From Leclercia sp. UBA7405 (GTDB lineage Bacteria > Pseudomonadota > Gammaproteobacteria > Enterobacterales > Enterobacteriaceae): 11,717 bases of DNA. The stretch's first letter is position 1. Each line of letters begins with the position of its first letter. The notes beneath the pieces were generated by a model. That model had not been told where the DNA came from and did not search any database. It saw nothing but the letters and a program-made list of their open reading frames with translations. Made by a program: the position numbers and the translations under genes. The stretch is from contig DKMV01000056.1 in assembly GCA_002469605.1 (NCBI GenBank), positions 1-11,717 on the forward strand, given 5' to 3'. Positions 1 through 7,015 of this stretch are shown here, piece after piece.

Positions 1-924
1 GTCGCCTTCGCCCGCAAAGCCATAGCCCTGCTGCATCAGACGTTGTACGGCCAGGCCCGGAAGCTGCTTCAGGCCATGAAGATCTTCAAAGGTGGTGGTA
101 AAGGCGTGGAAGCCACCCTGTTCCAGGAAGCGCTTCATCCCCAGCTCGATGCGCGCGGCATCCAGCACGTTCTGGCGCTTATCGCCGTTAACCTGCGCGG
201 CGGCGGTCAGGCGATAGCTGCTTTCATACTCATCCACCAGGGCGCTGATATCGCCCTCGCTCACCTCATTAACCACCTGCACCAGGTCGCCCACGGCCCA
301 GGTATTGACCGAGAAGCCGAATTTGATCTGCGCGGCTACTTTATCGCCGTCGGTCACCGCCACTTCACGCATGTTGTCGCCAAAGCGCACTACCTTCAGC
401 TGGCGGGTATCCTGTTTAGAGACGGCCTGACGCATCCAGGCACCGATGCGCTTATGGGCGCGCGCATCCTGCCAGTGGCCGGTCACCACAGCGTGTTGCT
501 GGCGCATACGGGCACCAATGAAGCCGAACTCGCGACCGCCGTGCGCGGTCTGGTTCAGGTTCATAAAGTCCATGTCGATGCTATCCCACGGCAGCGCCGC
601 GTTGAACTGGGTATGGAACTGCAGCAGCGGTTTATTGAGGATAGTCAGGCCGTTGATCCACATCTTGGCCGGGGAGAAGGTGTGCAGCCACACCACCATA
701 CCCGCACATTTATCGTCGTAATTCGCATCGCGGCAGATGTGGGTGATCTCATCCGGGGAGGTGCCCAGCGGTTTCAGGACCAGTTTGCAGGGCAGTTTAG
801 CCTCGGCGTTCAGGGCGTTAACAACGTGTTCCGCATGCTGGGTCACCTGACGCAGGGCTTCCGGCCCGTAAAGATGCTGGCTGCCAATTACAAACCACAC
901 TTCATAATTATTAAAAATGGTCAT
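1..924 (-). CDS. araA: L-arabinose isomerase AraA, N-terminal 308 residues (cut by window edge)
   Basis: AraA converts L-arabinose to L-ribulose in the cytoplasm, the first step of arabinose breakdown. The frame is read on the minus strand from ATG at 924-922 ([20 protein letters not shown]) and is open to position 1, so no stop is visible. The family length is about 500 residues, so about 60% is present. The last visible residues are GYGFAGEGD. By E. coli numbering, which fits without indels at both ends, the Glu here is Glu306, the first manganese ligand; the other ligands (Glu333, His350, His450) lie outside the window. The start lies 10 nt after the araB stop, and an AAGGA Shine-Dalgarno overlaps that stop, so the two genes are cotranscribed and probably translationally coupled. 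araD is expected next but is not in view. Identity is very secure; only the left end is missing. Confidence 0.97.
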   Translation of the reverse strand, partial: MTIFNNYEVWFVIGSQHLYGPEALRQVTQHAEHVVNALNAEAKLPCKLVLKPLGTSPDEITHICRDANYDDKCAGMVVWLHTFSPAKMWINGLTILNKPLLQFHTQFNAALPWDSIDMDFMNLNQTAHGGREFGFIGARMRQQHAVVTGHWQDARAHKRIGAWMRQAVSKQDTRQLKVVRFGDNMREVAVTDGDKVAAQIKFGFSVNTWAVGDLVQVVNEVSEGDISALVDEYESSYRLTAAAQVNGDKRQNVLDAARIELGMKRFLEQGGFHAFTTTFEDLHGLKQLPGLAVQRLMQQGYGFAGEGD

Positions 925-934
925 TATCGTGTCC

Positions 935-2644
935 TTAATGTGTCAGGGTTGCCGTGGTTTCCGGGCTGTTTTTTACCGGGGCGGCGACAGGGAGATAGTG
1001 AAGCTCAGCGCTCTTCGCCCACTGCTGATAGCGCTGATAAAGCTGTTCGAAACGTTGAGCCTGCTGCGCACGCGGCTGCAGGGTGCTCTCGACCTTACTG
1101 GCCATATGCCGCTGCGCGGCCGGGATATCCGCATATACGCCCGCCGCCACGGCGGCGAAAATCGCGGCACCGAGGGCGCAGCACTGGTCGGAGGCGACAA
1201 TCTGCAGCGGACGGTTAAGCACGTCGCAGCAGGCCTGCATAATGACCGGGTTCTTACGGGCGATACCGCCCAGTGCCATCACCTCGTTAACGGCGATCCC
1301 CTGTTCGGTGAAGCACTCCATAATGGCGCGGGCGCCAAAGGCGGTGGCGGCAACCAGCCCGCCGAACAGCGCTGGGGCATCGGTTGCCAGGTTCAGATCG
1401 GTAATCACCCCTTTCAGGCGCTGGTTGGCAAAAGGCGTACGGCGGCCGTTGAACCAGTCGAGCACCACCGGCAGGTGATCGAGTGAAGGATTTTTTGCCC
1501 AGGCGTCGGTGAGCTGCACCAGCAATTGCTTCTTGCTCTCTGCAATCTGGGTTTTTAGCTCCGGATGGGTCTCGGCCAGCCGATCCAGCGGCCAGCCCAG
1601 CACCCGGCCAAACCAGGCATAGATATCGCCGAAGGCCGATTGTCCCGCCTCAAGGCCGATAAAGTCAGGCACCACGCTGCCATCAACCTGGCCGCAAATG
1701 CCTTTCACCGCGCGATCGCCCACGCTGGCTTTATCCGCGGTGAGGATGTCGCAGGTGGAGGTGCCAATCACTTTCACCAGGGTGTTGGGCTGTGCCCCCG
1801 CGCCCACCGCGCCCATATGGCAGTCGAAGGCGCCGCCGGAGATAGCCACGGTCTCGGGCAGGCCCAGGCGCTGCGCCCACTCGGCGCAGAGCGTCCCGAC
1901 GGGGATATCCGCCGTCCAGGTATCGGTAAAGAGCGGGTAGTTGAGATGCTGGTTGATAATGGGGTCGAGCTCATCGAAGAAGGCCGCTGGCGGCAGGCCG
2001 CCCCAGCTTTCGTGCCACAGGGATTTATGTCCGGCGCTGCAGCGGCCGCGGCGGATATCCTGTGGGCAGGTGGTGCCAGACAGCAGGGCCGGGACCCAGT
2101 CGCATAACTCGATCCACGACGCTGCAGTCTGCGCAACGCGGCTGTCCTGACGGGTTACGTGCAGAATTTTGGCCCAGAACCACTCGCTGGAGTAAATGCC
2201 GCCGATGTAGCGCGAGTAATCGTTCTTGCCAGGCTGATGGCACAAACGGGTGATGGCCTCCGCCTCTTCCACGGCGGTATGGTCTTTCCAGAGCACGAAC
2301 ATGGCGTTGGGGTTCTCGGCGAACTCCGGACGCAGTGCCAGCACGTTGCCATCGGCATCAATGGGTGCCGGCGTAGAACCGGTGCTGTCTACGCCGATGC
2401 CGACAACCTGGCTGCGCTGCTCATCGCTCAGGCCGGCGAGCACGGCTTTGATCGCCGCTTCCATTGACTCAATGTAATCGCGGGGATGGTGGCGAAACTG
2501 GTTGTTCGGCGCATCGCAATAACGTCCCTCCTGCCAGCGCGGATACCACTCAACGCTGGTTGTAATCTCCTGACCGGTTGTGCACTCCACCGCCAGGGCG
2601 CGCACTGAGTCACTGCCAAAATCGAGGCCAATCGCAATTGCCAT
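935..2644 (-). CDS. araB: L-ribulokinase AraB
   Basis: AraB phosphorylates L-ribulose with ATP to L-ribulose-5-phosphate, the second step of arabinose catabolism. The 569-residue protein is close to the E. coli length (566, from memory). It has the FGGY sugar-kinase layout. The N-terminal phosphate-binding loop is [15 protein letters not shown] (residues 5-19). A second ATPase-type strand, [14 protein letters not shown], follows near residue 85. The substrate-side [14 protein letters not shown] is near 265, and the C-terminal adenosine motif is [14 protein letters not shown] followed by [10 protein letters not shown]. The start ATG at 2644-2642 has GGAG (2655-2652) 7 nt upstream. It is the first gene of araBA(D) and is driven by pBAD in the divergent region with araC. 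I see no frameshift or missing motif. The smaller ORFs overlapping it on both strands are shadows. Confidence 0.98.
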   Translation of the reverse strand: MAIAIGLDFGSDSVRALAVECTTGQEITTSVEWYPRWQEGRYCDAPNNQFRHHPRDYIESMEAAIKAVLAGLSDEQRSQVVGIGVDSTGSTPAPIDADGNVLALRPEFAENPNAMFVLWKDHTAVEEAEAITRLCHQPGKNDYSRYIGGIYSSEWFWAKILHVTRQDSRVAQTAASWIELCDWVPALLSGTTCPQDIRRGRCSAGHKSLWHESWGGLPPAAFFDELDPIINQHLNYPLFTDTWTADIPVGTLCAEWAQRLGLPETVAISGGAFDCHMGAVGAGAQPNTLVKVIGTSTCDILTADKASVGDRAVKGICGQVDGSVVPDFIGLEAGQSAFGDIYAWFGRVLGWPLDRLAETHPELKTQIAESKKQLLVQLTDAWAKNPSLDHLPVVLDWFNGRRTPFANQRLKGVITDLNLATDAPALFGGLVAATAFGARAIMECFTEQGIAVNEVMALGGIARKNPVIMQACCDVLNRPLQIVASDQCCALGAAIFAAVAAGVYADIPAAQRHMASKVESTLQPRAQQAQRFEQLYQRYQQWAKSAELHYLPVAAPVKNSPETTATLTH

Positions 2645-2677
2645 GGTGTTGCTCCATCAAAAAACAGGTATGAAAGA

Positions 2678-2707
2678 ACATTAGAGAGTGGAGGAGAAAA
2701 TCGTCAG
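2678..2707 (-). promoter_or_regulatory. pBAD, araB promoter
   Basis: On the minus strand the -35 is CTGACG (2707-2702) and the -10 is TAATGT (2683-2678), with an 18-bp spacer. This is the same geometry as E. coli pBAD (CTGACG, 18 bp, TACTGT, from memory). Transcription should start near 2671, giving an araB leader of about 27 nt. The -35 overlaps the edge of araI2, as expected for a promoter where AraC contacts polymerase directly. The -35 is a poor match to TTGACA, consistent with activator dependence. Confidence 0.85.
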
Positions 2708-2720
2708 GCAGGATCCGCTA
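2704..2720 (-). promoter_or_regulatory. araI2 half-site (AraC)
   Basis: The plus-strand sequence TCAGGCAGGATCCGCTA, read on the minus strand as TAGCGGATCCTGCCTGA, differs at a single base from the E. coli I2 half-site as I recall it (TAGCGGATCCTACCTGA). It starts 21 bp from araI1 and touches the pBAD -35. It is the weaker half-site, occupied when arabinose shifts AraC from the loop to the inducing state. Confidence 0.85.
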
Positions 2721-2724
2721 ATCT

Positions 2725-2741
2725 TATGGATGATTTTGCTA
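2725..2741 (-). promoter_or_regulatory. araI1 half-site (AraC)
   Basis: The plus-strand sequence TATGGATGATTTTGCTA fits the AraC half-site pattern TATGGA-N7-GCTA. It aligns with araO1 and araO2 in this window. AraC sits here in both states: looped to araO2 without arabinose, and paired with araI2 when arabinose is present. Confidence 0.9.
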
Positions 2742-2751
2742 TGCCTGTGGA

Positions 2752-2773
2752 AAGTGTGACGCCGTGCAAATAT
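2752..2773. promoter_or_regulatory. CRP site between araI1 and araO1
   Basis: TGTGACGCCGTGCAAA (2755-2770) has a perfect left half TGTGA and a poor right half. The same asymmetric site is found at this position in E. coli. It should carry catabolite control of pBAD and help open the AraC repression loop. Confidence 0.85.
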
Positions 2774-2777
2774 TCAA

Positions 2778-2815
2778 TGTGGACATTTCTGCCGTAGTTA
2801 TAGACACTTTTGTTG
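2778..2815. promoter_or_regulatory. araO1, two AraC half-sites
   Basis: Two AraC half-sites lie in tandem: TGTGGACATTTCTGCCG (2778-2794) and TATAGACACTTTTGTTG (2799-2815). Their starts are 21 bp apart, the same spacing as araI1/araI2. Binding of an AraC dimer here blocks the araC promoter, giving autorepression. The region is nearly identical to E. coli araO1. Confidence 0.88.
2780..2808 (+). promoter_or_regulatory. pC, araC promoter (candidate)
   Basis: A -35 TGGACA (2780-2785) and a weak -10 GACACT (2803-2808) are separated by 17 bp and both lie inside araO1. The start would be near 2815, leaving an araC leader of about 165 nt that contains araO2. The placement agrees with the known E. coli layout, where pC overlaps araO1. 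The -10 is poor (3 of 6), so the exact boxes are an inference. Confidence 0.5.
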
Positions 2816-2935
2816 CCAGCAATCCGCAGAATGTCCGGCTGAAAATGTGACGGAACGCGCCAAACTGGCGAAACATAAAGCGGAGTAAAGGTCTGGAGTG
2901 TTTTTCGGGGCAGGTTTTGATCGCGCGTGTGATGA

Positions 2936-2952
2936 TATGGACAATTGGTTTC
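2936..2952 (+). promoter_or_regulatory. araO2, distal AraC loop site
   Basis: TATGGACAATTGGTTTC fits the AraC half-site pattern and is essentially the E. coli araO2 sequence. It lies in the araC leader, 29 bp before the araC start. Its first base is exactly 211 bp from the first base of araI1, the spacing that allows the AraC repression loop. Confidence 0.9.
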
Positions 2953-2980
2953 CTTTCTCTGCGCCAGGAGCGTTGAATTT

Positions 2981-3826
2981 ATGGCTGAAACACAAAATGA
3001 TCCCTTACTGCCGGGCTACTCGTTTAATGCGCATCTGGTGGCGGGACTGACTCCCATTGAGGCAGAGGGCTATCTCGACTTTTACGTCGACCGGCCGCTG
3101 GGCATGAAGGGCTACATCCTCAATATGACGGTGCGGGGAGAAGGGGTGATTAAAAACCAGGATCGGACCTTCGTCTGCCGTCCGGGGGATATCCTGCTGT
3201 TCCCGCCCGGGGAGATCCACCACTATGGCCGCCATCCGGATGCCAGCGAGTGGTATCACCAGTGGGTTTACTTCCGCCCGCGCGCCTACTGGCAGGAGTG
3301 GCTGAGCTGGCCGGCGATGTTTGCCCAGACCGGCTATTACCGCCCGGAAGAGGTGCATCAACCACTGTTTCGTGAGCTGTTTGCCCAGATCATCGCGGCG
3401 GGGCAGGCCGGCGGGCGCTATGCGGAGCTGCTGGCGATCAACCTGCTGGAGCAGCTGCTGCTCAGGCGCATGGAGGCGATCAACGAATCGCTAAATCCGC
3501 CGCTGGATCACCGGGTGCGGGATGCCTGTCAGTACATCAGCGATCACCTGGCGGATAGCCAGTTTGATATCGCAAGCGTTGCCCAGCATGTCTGCCTCTC
3601 GCCGTCGCGCCTGTCGCACCTGTTCCGCCAGCAGCTGGGGGTGAGCGTGCTCAGCTGGCGCGAAGATCAGCGTATCAGCCAGGCCAAACTGCTGTTGAGC
3701 ACCACCCGCATGCCTATCGCCACCGTCGGGCGCAACGTGGGCTTTGAAGATCAGCTCTATTTTTCCCGCGTCTTTAAGAAATGTACCGGCGCCAGCCCCA
3801 GCGAATTCCGGGCCGGATGCGAGTAA
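2981..3826 (+). CDS. araC: Arabinose-responsive regulator AraC
   Basis: AraC is the dual activator/repressor of the arabinose genes. The chosen start is ATG at 2981 ([20 protein letters not shown]), with AGGAG 9 nt upstream; the upstream in-frame extension would begin inside araO2 and is rejected. The protein has 281 residues. The N-terminal arm and cupin domain (about 1-165) keep the arabinose-contact residues Pro8, Thr24, Arg38, Tyr82 and His93. The C-terminal domain (about 175-281) has the two AraC/XylS helix-turn-helix units: [20 protein letters not shown], and later [20 protein letters not shown]. It ends at EFRAGCE, lacking the roughly 11-residue tail of E. coli AraC (292). A similar short form is known to me from Salmonella. 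It is divergent from araBA and autoregulated through araO1. Confidence 0.98.
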   Translation: MAETQNDPLLPGYSFNAHLVAGLTPIEAEGYLDFYVDRPLGMKGYILNMTVRGEGVIKNQDRTFVCRPGDILLFPPGEIHHYGRHPDASEWYHQWVYFRPRAYWQEWLSWPAMFAQTGYYRPEEVHQPLFRELFAQIIAAGQAGGRYAELLAINLLEQLLLRRMEAINESLNPPLDHRVRDACQYISDHLADSQFDIASVAQHVCLSPSRLSHLFRQQLGVSVLSWREDQRISQAKLLLSTTRMPIATVGRNVGFEDQLYFSRVFKKCTGASPSEFRAGCE

Positions 3827-3883
3827 AGCGTAAAAAAAGCTAAACGGATTGGCGGGAGTCCGATGTCACCCGGTAAACTATTC

Positions 3884-3898
3884 AGACAATTGATGTCT
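3884..3898. repeat. Small dyad AGACA-N5-TGTCT upstream of yabI
   Basis: A 5-bp perfect inverted repeat with a 5-nt spacer lies 58 bp before yabI and just upstream of the candidate -35 (3898-3903). It could be a small operator or chance; nothing else supports a binding protein. Confidence 0.3.
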
Positions 3899-3926
3899 TG
3901 ACGCAGCAGGCCGGGCTTCGCAGAAT
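3898..3926 (+). promoter_or_regulatory. Candidate yabI promoter
   Basis: TTGACG (3898-3903; 5 of 6 to the sigma70 -35), a 17-bp spacer, then CAGAAT (3921-3926; 4 of 6 to the -10). The start would fall near 3933, about 23 nt before the yabI ATG. No clear rho-independent terminator follows araC, so read-through from araC is an alternative source of yabI transcript. Confidence 0.4.
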
Positions 3927-3938
3927 CCCTGCTTCGTC
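3900..3938 (+). repeat. Imperfect hairpin ahead of yabI
   Basis: GACGCAGCAGG (3900-3910) can pair with CCTGCTTCGTC (3928-3938): 10 of 11 positions are complementary around a 17-nt loop. It ends 17 nt before the yabI ATG. It lacks a following T-run, so it does not look like a terminator. It overlaps the candidate promoter, so it would be fully transcribed only in RNA coming from upstream. Confidence 0.5.
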
Positions 3939-3955
3939 ATCCGACCGGAACCTTT

Positions 3956-4723
3956 ATGCAGGCATTGCTGGAACACTTCATTACCCAGTCCGTTACTTAT
4001 TCGCTCATTGCCGTCGCGCTGGTGGCTTTTCTGGAATCACTGGCGCTGGTCGGGCTGATCTTACCTGGAACGGTAATGATGGCCGGACTCGGGGCGCTGA
4101 TTGGCAGCGGCGAGGTCAGCTTCTGGCAGGCCTGGCTGGCGGGCATTGTGGGCTGTCTGCTGGGAGACTGGATCTCCTTCTGGCTGGGCTGGCGCTTTAA
4201 AAAGCCGCTACACCGCTGGTCGTTCATGAAAAAGAACAAAGCGCTGCTGGATAAAACCGAGCACGCGCTGCATCAGCACAGCATGTTTACCATTCTGGTG
4301 GGGCGCTTTGTCGGACCGACCCGTCCGCTGGTGCCAATGGTAGCGGGCATGCTCGATCTGCCCGTCAGCAAGTTCATCGTACCCAATATCATCGGCTGTA
4401 TTTTCTGGCCGCCGTTCTACTTCCTGCCCGGTATTCTGGCCGGTGCGGCCATCGACATTCCGGCGGGAACCGACAGCGGCGGCTTCAAATGGCTGCTGCT
4501 GGCGACGGCGTTGCTGCTCTGGCTGGCGGTGTGGCTCTGCTGGCGACTGTGGCGCAGCGGCAAAGCATCCGCTGACAAACTTACGGCCTTGCTGCCGCGT
4601 TCGCGTCTGCTGTGGCTGGCACCGCTGATTCTGGGCGTGGCGGTGGTGGCGCTGGTGGCACTGATCCGCCACCCGCTGATGCCGGTCTACGGCGAGATCC
4701 TGCTTAAGGTCGTGAGCCGCTGA
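3956..4723 (+). CDS. yabI: DedA-family inner-membrane protein YabI
   Basis: A 255-residue polytopic membrane protein, near-identical in length and sequence to E. coli YabI (254). DedA (VTT/SNARE-associated domain) proteins are linked to membrane lipid handling, proton-motive-force homeostasis and undecaprenyl-phosphate recycling; the specific substrate of YabI is not established. Visible features are an N-terminal hydrophobic helix (13-35) with the acidic residue Glu27, the LPGT re-entrant motif (36-39), GDWISFWLGWRFKK (70-83), the family motif GRFVGPTRPLVPMVAG (116-131) with conserved arginines 117 and 123, then hydrophobic segments around 141-166, 178-197 and 217-238. The start ATG at 3956 has only a modest SD-like GGAA upstream. 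The overlapping frame starting at 3898 is a shadow. Its stop is only 5 bp from the convergent thiQ stop. Confidence 0.96.
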   Translation: MQALLEHFITQSVTYSLIAVALVAFLESLALVGLILPGTVMMAGLGALIGSGEVSFWQAWLAGIVGCLLGDWISFWLGWRFKKPLHRWSFMKKNKALLDKTEHALHQHSMFTILVGRFVGPTRPLVPMVAGMLDLPVSKFIVPNIIGCIFWPPFYFLPGILAGAAIDIPAGTDSGGFKWLLLATALLLWLAVWLCWRLWRSGKASADKLTALLPRSRLLWLAPLILGVAVVALVALIRHPLMPVYGEILLKVVSR

Positions 4724-4728
4724 GGGAC

Positions 4729-5421
4729 TTAGATCCCCAGCAGGTGTGAGGCGCTGGCGTTGCCGCTGAGCAGCGCCTCTGTCTCTCCGTCCCAGGCGAT
4801 ACGCCCGTCGGCTACCACAATGGAGCGTTGGGCGATCCGCGCCGCATCTTCAACGCTGTGCGACACCATCAGCATGGTGAGCTGCTGGCGTTCACAAACC
4901 TCTTTTACCAGCAACAGCATCTCCTGACGCAGGGCCGGATCGAGCGCGGAGAAGGGCTCATCCAGCAGTAACACCGGCTGCTCCCGCACCAGACAACGCG
5001 CCAGCGCCACGCGCTGGCGCTGGCCGCCGGACAGCTCCCCCGGCAGCCTTTCCAGCAGCTCGCTGATGCCCATTTGCCCGGCAATGGCGGTGAGCTTGCG
5101 TTGCTGGCCGCCGTTCAGCTTCAGCCCCGGGTGCATGCCCAGGCCGATATTTTGCTGCACGGTCAGATGGGTGAAGAGATTATTTTCCTGGAACAGCATC
5201 GACACCGGGCGCCGGGAGGGCGGCGTGTGGGTATGTTCGCGATCCTCAATTGTCAAAGTGCCGCTGGCGGGCTGCAGAAAACCGGCGATCAGATTGAGCA
5301 GCGTACTCTTTCCCGCCCCGCTCGGGCCAAGCACGGCAACCGACTCCCCCTTCGGGACGGAGAGGGTAAAGCGCATCGGCAGATGCTGATAAAGCCAGGT
5401 TACATCAGTCAGTTTTAACAT
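4729..5421 (-). CDS. thiQ: Thiamine ABC transporter ATPase ThiQ
   Basis: ThiQ is the cytoplasmic ATPase that powers ThiB/ThiP uptake of thiamine and its phosphates. The start is taken at ATG 5421-5419 ([20 protein letters not shown]); the frame is open further upstream only because it overlaps thiP in another frame. The protein has 230 residues (E. coli 232). ABC motifs in order: Walker [10 protein letters not shown] (32-40), Q-loop Gln78, signature LSGGQ (130-134), Walker B LLLDEP (151-156), D-loop SALD (158-161) and switch His188. All catalytic residues are intact. The gene overlaps the 3' end of thiP by 17 nt, indicating translational coupling, and is the last gene of the operon. No terminator is visible past its stop, which is 5 bp from the yabI stop. 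Confidence 0.97.
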   Translation of the reverse strand: MLKLTDVTWLYQHLPMRFTLSVPKGESVAVLGPSGAGKSTLLNLIAGFLQPASGTLTIEDREHTHTPPSRRPVSMLFQENNLFTHLTVQQNIGLGMHPGLKLNGGQQRKLTAIAGQMGISELLERLPGELSGGQRQRVALARCLVREQPVLLLDEPFSALDPALRQEMLLLVKEVCERQQLTMLMVSHSVEDAARIAQRSIVVADGRIAWDGETEALLSGNASASHLLGI

Positions 5422-7015
5422 CGCGCCCCGGAAGTTTTTCGATAAGGGTAAAGAGTGCAAAGCAGAGCAGCAGCAGCAAGAGCGCGGTGACGGCGCCGTC
5501 CTGGCTGCGATAGGAGCCAATCTGCTGATAGAGCCAGAAGGGCAGGGTGCGGAAATCCTCGTTGCCGAACAGCGCCACCACGCCAAAATCCCCTATCGAC
5601 AGCACGCAGGCAAAGGCCAGCGCCTGCGCCAGCGGACGCTTCAGGGCGCGCAGCTCTACCACCTTCAGCCGTTGCCAGCCCTGCATGCCGAGCGATCCGC
5701 ACAGCAGGCTATAGCGGGCGGTGATATCTCGCATCGGGTTTTCCAGCACCTTCAGGGCATAGGGAATGGCCATCAGCGCATTGGTGAAGATAACAATGCC
5801 GTCCGCCGACGCCGGCAGGCCGGTGGTGCTATTCAGCAGCAGGAAAAAGCCGGTAGCCAGCACGATACCGGGCATCGCCAGAATCAGCATGCCGCTCAGA
5901 TCCACCATCTGGCCCGCCATTTTTGCCCCGCGGGCATAGAGCTCGCGGCTGCTCCAGAGCAGCATCATGGTCAGTACCACGCACAGCAGGCCGGCGCCCA
6001 GCGCAATGCGCAGGGAAGTGGTCAGGGCCTGCCAGAGCACCGGCTGTTGCAGCACGGAGAGCAGGTTGCCCTTCAGGCCATCTACCACCACCGCGAGTAG
6101 CGGAGGCAGCAACAGCAGCAGGGCCAGCGTAATCAGCAGGAGATCTCCAAGGCGGCTTCGCAGACTATCCTGCGGATCGCGCCAGCCGGTGAGCTGGCTG
6201 CCGCCGACCGGGATCGCTTTGCCCAGCCGCTGGCTCAGGAGTACCAATCCCAGACAGCAGCCCATCTGGATAATGGCCAGCAGCGCCGCCCGGCCCGGAT
6301 CGTAGTCGTAGCTTAGCGCCTGATAGATAGCCAGCTCGATGGTGGTCGCCTGCGGCCCGCCGCCCAGCGACAGCACGGTGGCAAAACTGGCGAAACAGAG
6401 CATAAAGATCAGCGCGGCGGCGGGGGGGATCTGCCGGCGCAGCCAGGGCCACTCAACGAAGCGGAAAAAGTGCCAGCCGCGCATATTCAGCTGCGCCGCC
6501 AGCTGGCGCTGTTCGCCGGGGATATTCTCCAGGGCCTGTAACAGCAGGCGGGTCGCCATCGGCATATTGAAGAAGACGTGAGCCAGTAAAATGCCCTGCA
6601 GGCCATAGGGGGAGAAGGTCCACTCCAGACCAAAGAGATCAAATAGTTGGGCCAGCCAGCCCTGGCGGCCATAGACGCTGAGAATGCCGAACACCGCCAC
6701 CAGCACCGGTAGGATCAGCGTCATGGCGCACAGGCGCAGCAGGATCTGCCTGCCGGGAAAGCGGCGGCGATAGAGGGCGCGCGCCAGAAAAATGGCGGGC
6801 GTGACCGAGAGCAGCGCAGAGAGAAACGCCTGCCAGAACGAGAAGCGGACGACGTGCCACAGATAGCTGTCGTGCCAGAGGGCCGCGATATCGGTTTCCG
6901 GCGCGTTTAGCCAGAGCGCCAGAAAAGCAGCCACGGCGACGGCCACCAGCAGCGTGGCGGCCGTCAGCCCGGGAAGAAGCCAGCCGGCAATTAGCGGCTG
7001 ACGGCGCGTTGCCAT
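5405..7015 (-). CDS. thiP: Thiamine ABC transporter permease ThiP
   Basis: ThiP is the membrane channel of the thiamine/TPP importer. It has 536 residues, equal to the E. coli protein. It is a fused double permease: two BPD_transp_1-type halves of roughly 250 residues, each with about six membrane helices. The first half carries an EAA-type loop near residues 165-190 ([14 protein letters not shown]), and the second carries the matching loop near 430-460 ([20 protein letters not shown]); both are expected to dock on ThiQ. The N-terminus [17 protein letters not shown] places basic residues before the first helix, as in an inner-membrane protein. The start ATG at 7015-7013 lies inside the 3' end of thiB (25-nt overlap), and the 3' end overlaps thiQ by 17 nt. 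No defects are seen. Confidence 0.97.
   Translation of the reverse strand: MATRRQPLIAGWLLPGLTAATLLVAVAVAAFLALWLNAPETDIAALWHDSYLWHVVRFSFWQAFLSALLSVTPAIFLARALYRRRFPGRQILLRLCAMTLILPVLVAVFGILSVYGRQGWLAQLFDLFGLEWTFSPYGLQGILLAHVFFNMPMATRLLLQALENIPGEQRQLAAQLNMRGWHFFRFVEWPWLRRQIPPAAALIFMLCFASFATVLSLGGGPQATTIELAIYQALSYDYDPGRAALLAIIQMGCCLGLVLLSQRLGKAIPVGGSQLTGWRDPQDSLRSRLGDLLLITLALLLLLPPLLAVVVDGLKGNLLSVLQQPVLWQALTTSLRIALGAGLLCVVLTMMLLWSSRELYARGAKMAGQMVDLSGMLILAMPGIVLATGFFLLLNSTTGLPASADGIVIFTNALMAIPYALKVLENPMRDITARYSLLCGSLGMQGWQRLKVVELRALKRPLAQALAFACVLSIGDFGVVALFGNEDFRTLPFWLYQQIGSYRSQDGAVTALLLLLLCFALFTLIEKLPGRDVKTD

Larger units (their letters stand above)
2645..2980. promoter_or_regulatory. araB-araC divergent control region
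   Basis: This 336-bp gene-free stretch separates the araB and araC starts. From left to right it holds the araB leader and RBS, pBAD, araI2, araI1, a CRP site, araO1 overlapping the araC promoter, a roughly 120-bp araC leader of unassigned sequence (2816-2935), araO2, and the araC RBS (AGGAG at 2967-2971). The order and most site sequences match the E. coli ara switch as I remember it. The 2816-2935 part is much less like E. coli and contains only a small dyad (CGCCA-AAC-TGGCG, 2858-2870). I see no additional gene in it. Confidence 0.92.

Noticed and set aside
43..1218. 391-residue plus-strand open frame opposite araA and the araB 3' end
   Set aside because: It is antisense to certain coding sequence and crosses the araB-araA junction. 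Long antisense frames are common in GC-rich genes, and its sequence (many His, Gln, Ala) resembles no family I know.
2945..2980. Upstream in-frame extension of AraC (12 extra residues)
   Set aside because: It would begin with a non-ATG codon inside araO2. The ATG at 2981 has a proper AGGAG and matches the known AraC N-terminal arm.
3827..3885. araC terminator
   Set aside because: Only weak stems are present (CGGAT...GTCCG) and no T-run, so I cannot support a rho-independent terminator.
5422..5586. ThiQ extension of 55 residues upstream of 5421
   Set aside because: The extension is out-of-frame thiP sequence with runs of Cys and Ser and no similarity to ABC ATPases.
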